Of a DNA stretch of 64,000 bases, positions 63,012-64,000 are shown in pieces. The translations under genes and the position numbers were made by a program. The DNA is from Planctomycetota bacterium. GTDB lineage: Bacteria > Planctomycetota > Phycisphaerae > Phycisphaerales > UBA1924. Numbering within the stretch: position 1 is the stretch's first letter; each line of letters begins with the position of its first letter. The notes under the pieces are model-generated. The model worked only from the letters and a program-made list of their open reading frames with translations, did no database searches and was not told the origin of the DNA. The DNA lies in NCBI GenBank assembly GCA_017303555.1, contig JAFLCN010000019.1:21565-85564 (forward strand). The letters run 5' to 3'.

Positions 63012-63851
63012 TCAAGGCTGAGGTGGAACTTTCGGAGAAGATTTTTGACCCCACAGGATGTCATCACGGACGAGGGCGTTGGCGATGATGAGCAGCTTGC
63101 GCATGCAGGCGGTCATGGCCACCTTGTGCGGCTTGCCAGCCGCGGTGTATCGCTCGAAGTCTTCGGCGATGACCTCGTTCTCGCGAAGCGCGGTGAGTGT
63201 GGCCATGTACAGAGCGGTTCGGACGGACGTGCGTCCGCCCCGGATGTGACGCTGGCCGCGCTGGGTGCCGCTGTCGCGGTTAAAAGGCGCCAAGCCCGCC
63301 AGGGCGGCGACCTGCTGACGCGAGAGCGTTCCCAACTCGGGCATCTGGCCCATGAGCACGCCGGCGGTAACCGGGCCGATACCGGGGATCGAGGTGAGGA
63401 TGGCGTAGTGACGCTCGAGCTGGGCGTGCTCGGCGATGACGTCGGCCGACTCGGCTTCGATCAGCTTGATCTGTTCCTGCAGGGTCTTGATCACCGCCCT
63501 GATCGTTCGCGTGATCCCGGCGTCGGTCGTCTGCTCCAGCCGGTTGTGCTCGGCGGTGCGGAGATCGACGAGCTGGGAGCGTCGGGTCTGCAAACGAGCC
63601 AGTTTTTCACGTTCGGGGGCGGGCAGCGGTCGGTGCGCGGGCTCGACGGCGCTGCCGAAGCGGACCAGGACTTTGGCGTCGATGGCATCGGTCTTGGCGA
63701 GGATGCCGGTGGCGCGGGCGAAGTCGCGGACCTGACGCGGGTTCACACGGATGGCGGGCAGGCCGCGGTCGCCCAGGCAGCGGAGCACCGGGTGCTCGTA
63801 GCCGCCGGTGGCTTCGAGAACGATGCGAGAAGGCGCGCGCTTGGCGAGCAA
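63012..63851 (-). CDS. IS110-family transposase, 5'-truncated
   Basis: A 279-residue fragment of an IS110-type DEDD transposase. RIVLEATGGYEHPVLRCL and DAIDAKVLVRFG belong to the N-terminal DEDD domain, and SIPGIGPVTAGVLMGQMPELG with APFNRDSGTQRGQRHIRGGR belong to the Transposase_20 domain with its catalytic Ser region. The first 30-40 residues, including the first catalytic Asp (usually in GIDVSK), are missing: an in-frame TAG lies about 55 bp upstream of the TTG at 63851. The element is therefore probably inactive, and its boundaries are not clear. Confidence 0.8.
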   Translation of the reverse strand: MLAKRAPSRIVLEATGGYEHPVLRCLGDRGLPAIRVNPRQVRDFARATGILAKTDAIDAKVLVRFGSAVEPAHRPLPAPEREKLARLQTRRSQLVDLRTAEHNRLEQTTDAGITRTIRAVIKTLQEQIKLIEAESADVIAEHAQLERHYAILTSIPGIGPVTAGVLMGQMPELGTLSRQQVAALAGLAPFNRDSGTQRGQRHIRGGRTSVRTALYMATLTALRENEVIAEDFERYTAAGKPHKVAMTACMRKLLIIANALVRDDILWGQKSSPKVPPQP

Positions 63852-64000
63852 GCGTGCGAGGGCACGATGCCCCTGACCTGCCCCCGTTTTCTGTGCCAGG
63901 CTCTATGAGAGTTGGGTGATGATACCGGCCCTTCTCAATACAATTTCTCCGTGGGCGATGCCCGCAGCGCAGCGGAGGGCTTCGCCCGCGGAAGATGCCT
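63852..64000. other. Sequence past the IS110 fragment
   Basis: A 149-bp right edge. The first part continues the transposase frame back to an in-frame TAG near 63907; beyond that nothing recognisable is present. It may contain an IS end or the flank of the target. Confidence 0.35.

Overview
The window looks like a chromosomal stretch from a planctomycete, most probably class Phycisphaerae. The grounds are high GC, five secreted proteins ending in a PEP-CTERM-like tail (Ala/Gly-rich hydrophobic helix plus an RRRR cluster), several membrane proteins with a C-terminal CxxC...CPECG zinc ribbon, an ECF sigma factor with a long membrane-spanning extension, and prepilin-like proteins. Placement is by inference from protein style, not from a marker-gene comparison.

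Layout. 1-2.7 kb: a truncated GT4 glycosyltransferase, a zinc-ribbon membrane protein, truA and two small membrane proteins, all on minus. 2.7-4.4 kb: a NuoG-like complex I subunit. 4.6-8.5 kb: four PEP-CTERM genes on plus, two of them tandem paralogues, with structured 5' leaders. 8.5-17.4 kb: TPR protein, lone flagellin, prepilin-like protein coupled to an ECF sigma factor, Tat-exported aminotransferase, aldo-keto reductase, AAA/DUF4143 ATPase. 17.5-26.5 kb: ppdK, pabB-like gene, then a glycan cluster (GT2, cytidylyltransferase-PfkB kinase fusion, GT4-HAD fusion). 26.7-40.4 kb: Gly-rich exported protein, pirin, prolyl oligopeptidase plus serine hydrolase, two TlpA-like proteins (one without its cysteines), coaD with a degenerate metallo-beta-lactamase, GT4 plus a coiled-coil membrane protein, and an old-yellow-enzyme reductase.

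40.5-44.9 kb holds the most interesting locus: a clear cobalamin riboswitch heads a tightly overlapped run of genes for a PEP-CTERM surface protein, a secreted PQQ-like beta-propeller with a dockerin-like tail and a prepilin-like protein, followed by a small Bfd-type [2Fe-2S] protein. None is a recognised B12 gene, but a B12-controlled secreted beta-propeller recalls BtuG of Bacteroides, so this may be an uncharacterised planctomycete B12-capture system. Inverted-repeat elements sit inside the N-terminal coding regions of two of its genes. A BtuF-like lipoprotein lies at 59.5 kb.

44.9-58.4 kb is the transcription/ribosome region on minus (rplL, rpoB, rpoC). It is interrupted by a Phd/VapC toxin-antitoxin pair, a duplicated zinc-ribbon membrane gene, and a 125-residue ORF of unknown function wedged between rpoB and rpoC. 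No rplJ is present. 58.7-64 kb: DUF4239-like membrane protein, BtuF-like lipoprotein, argS, a VOC protein and a 5'-truncated IS110 transposase. No tRNA, rRNA or CRISPR array was recognised.
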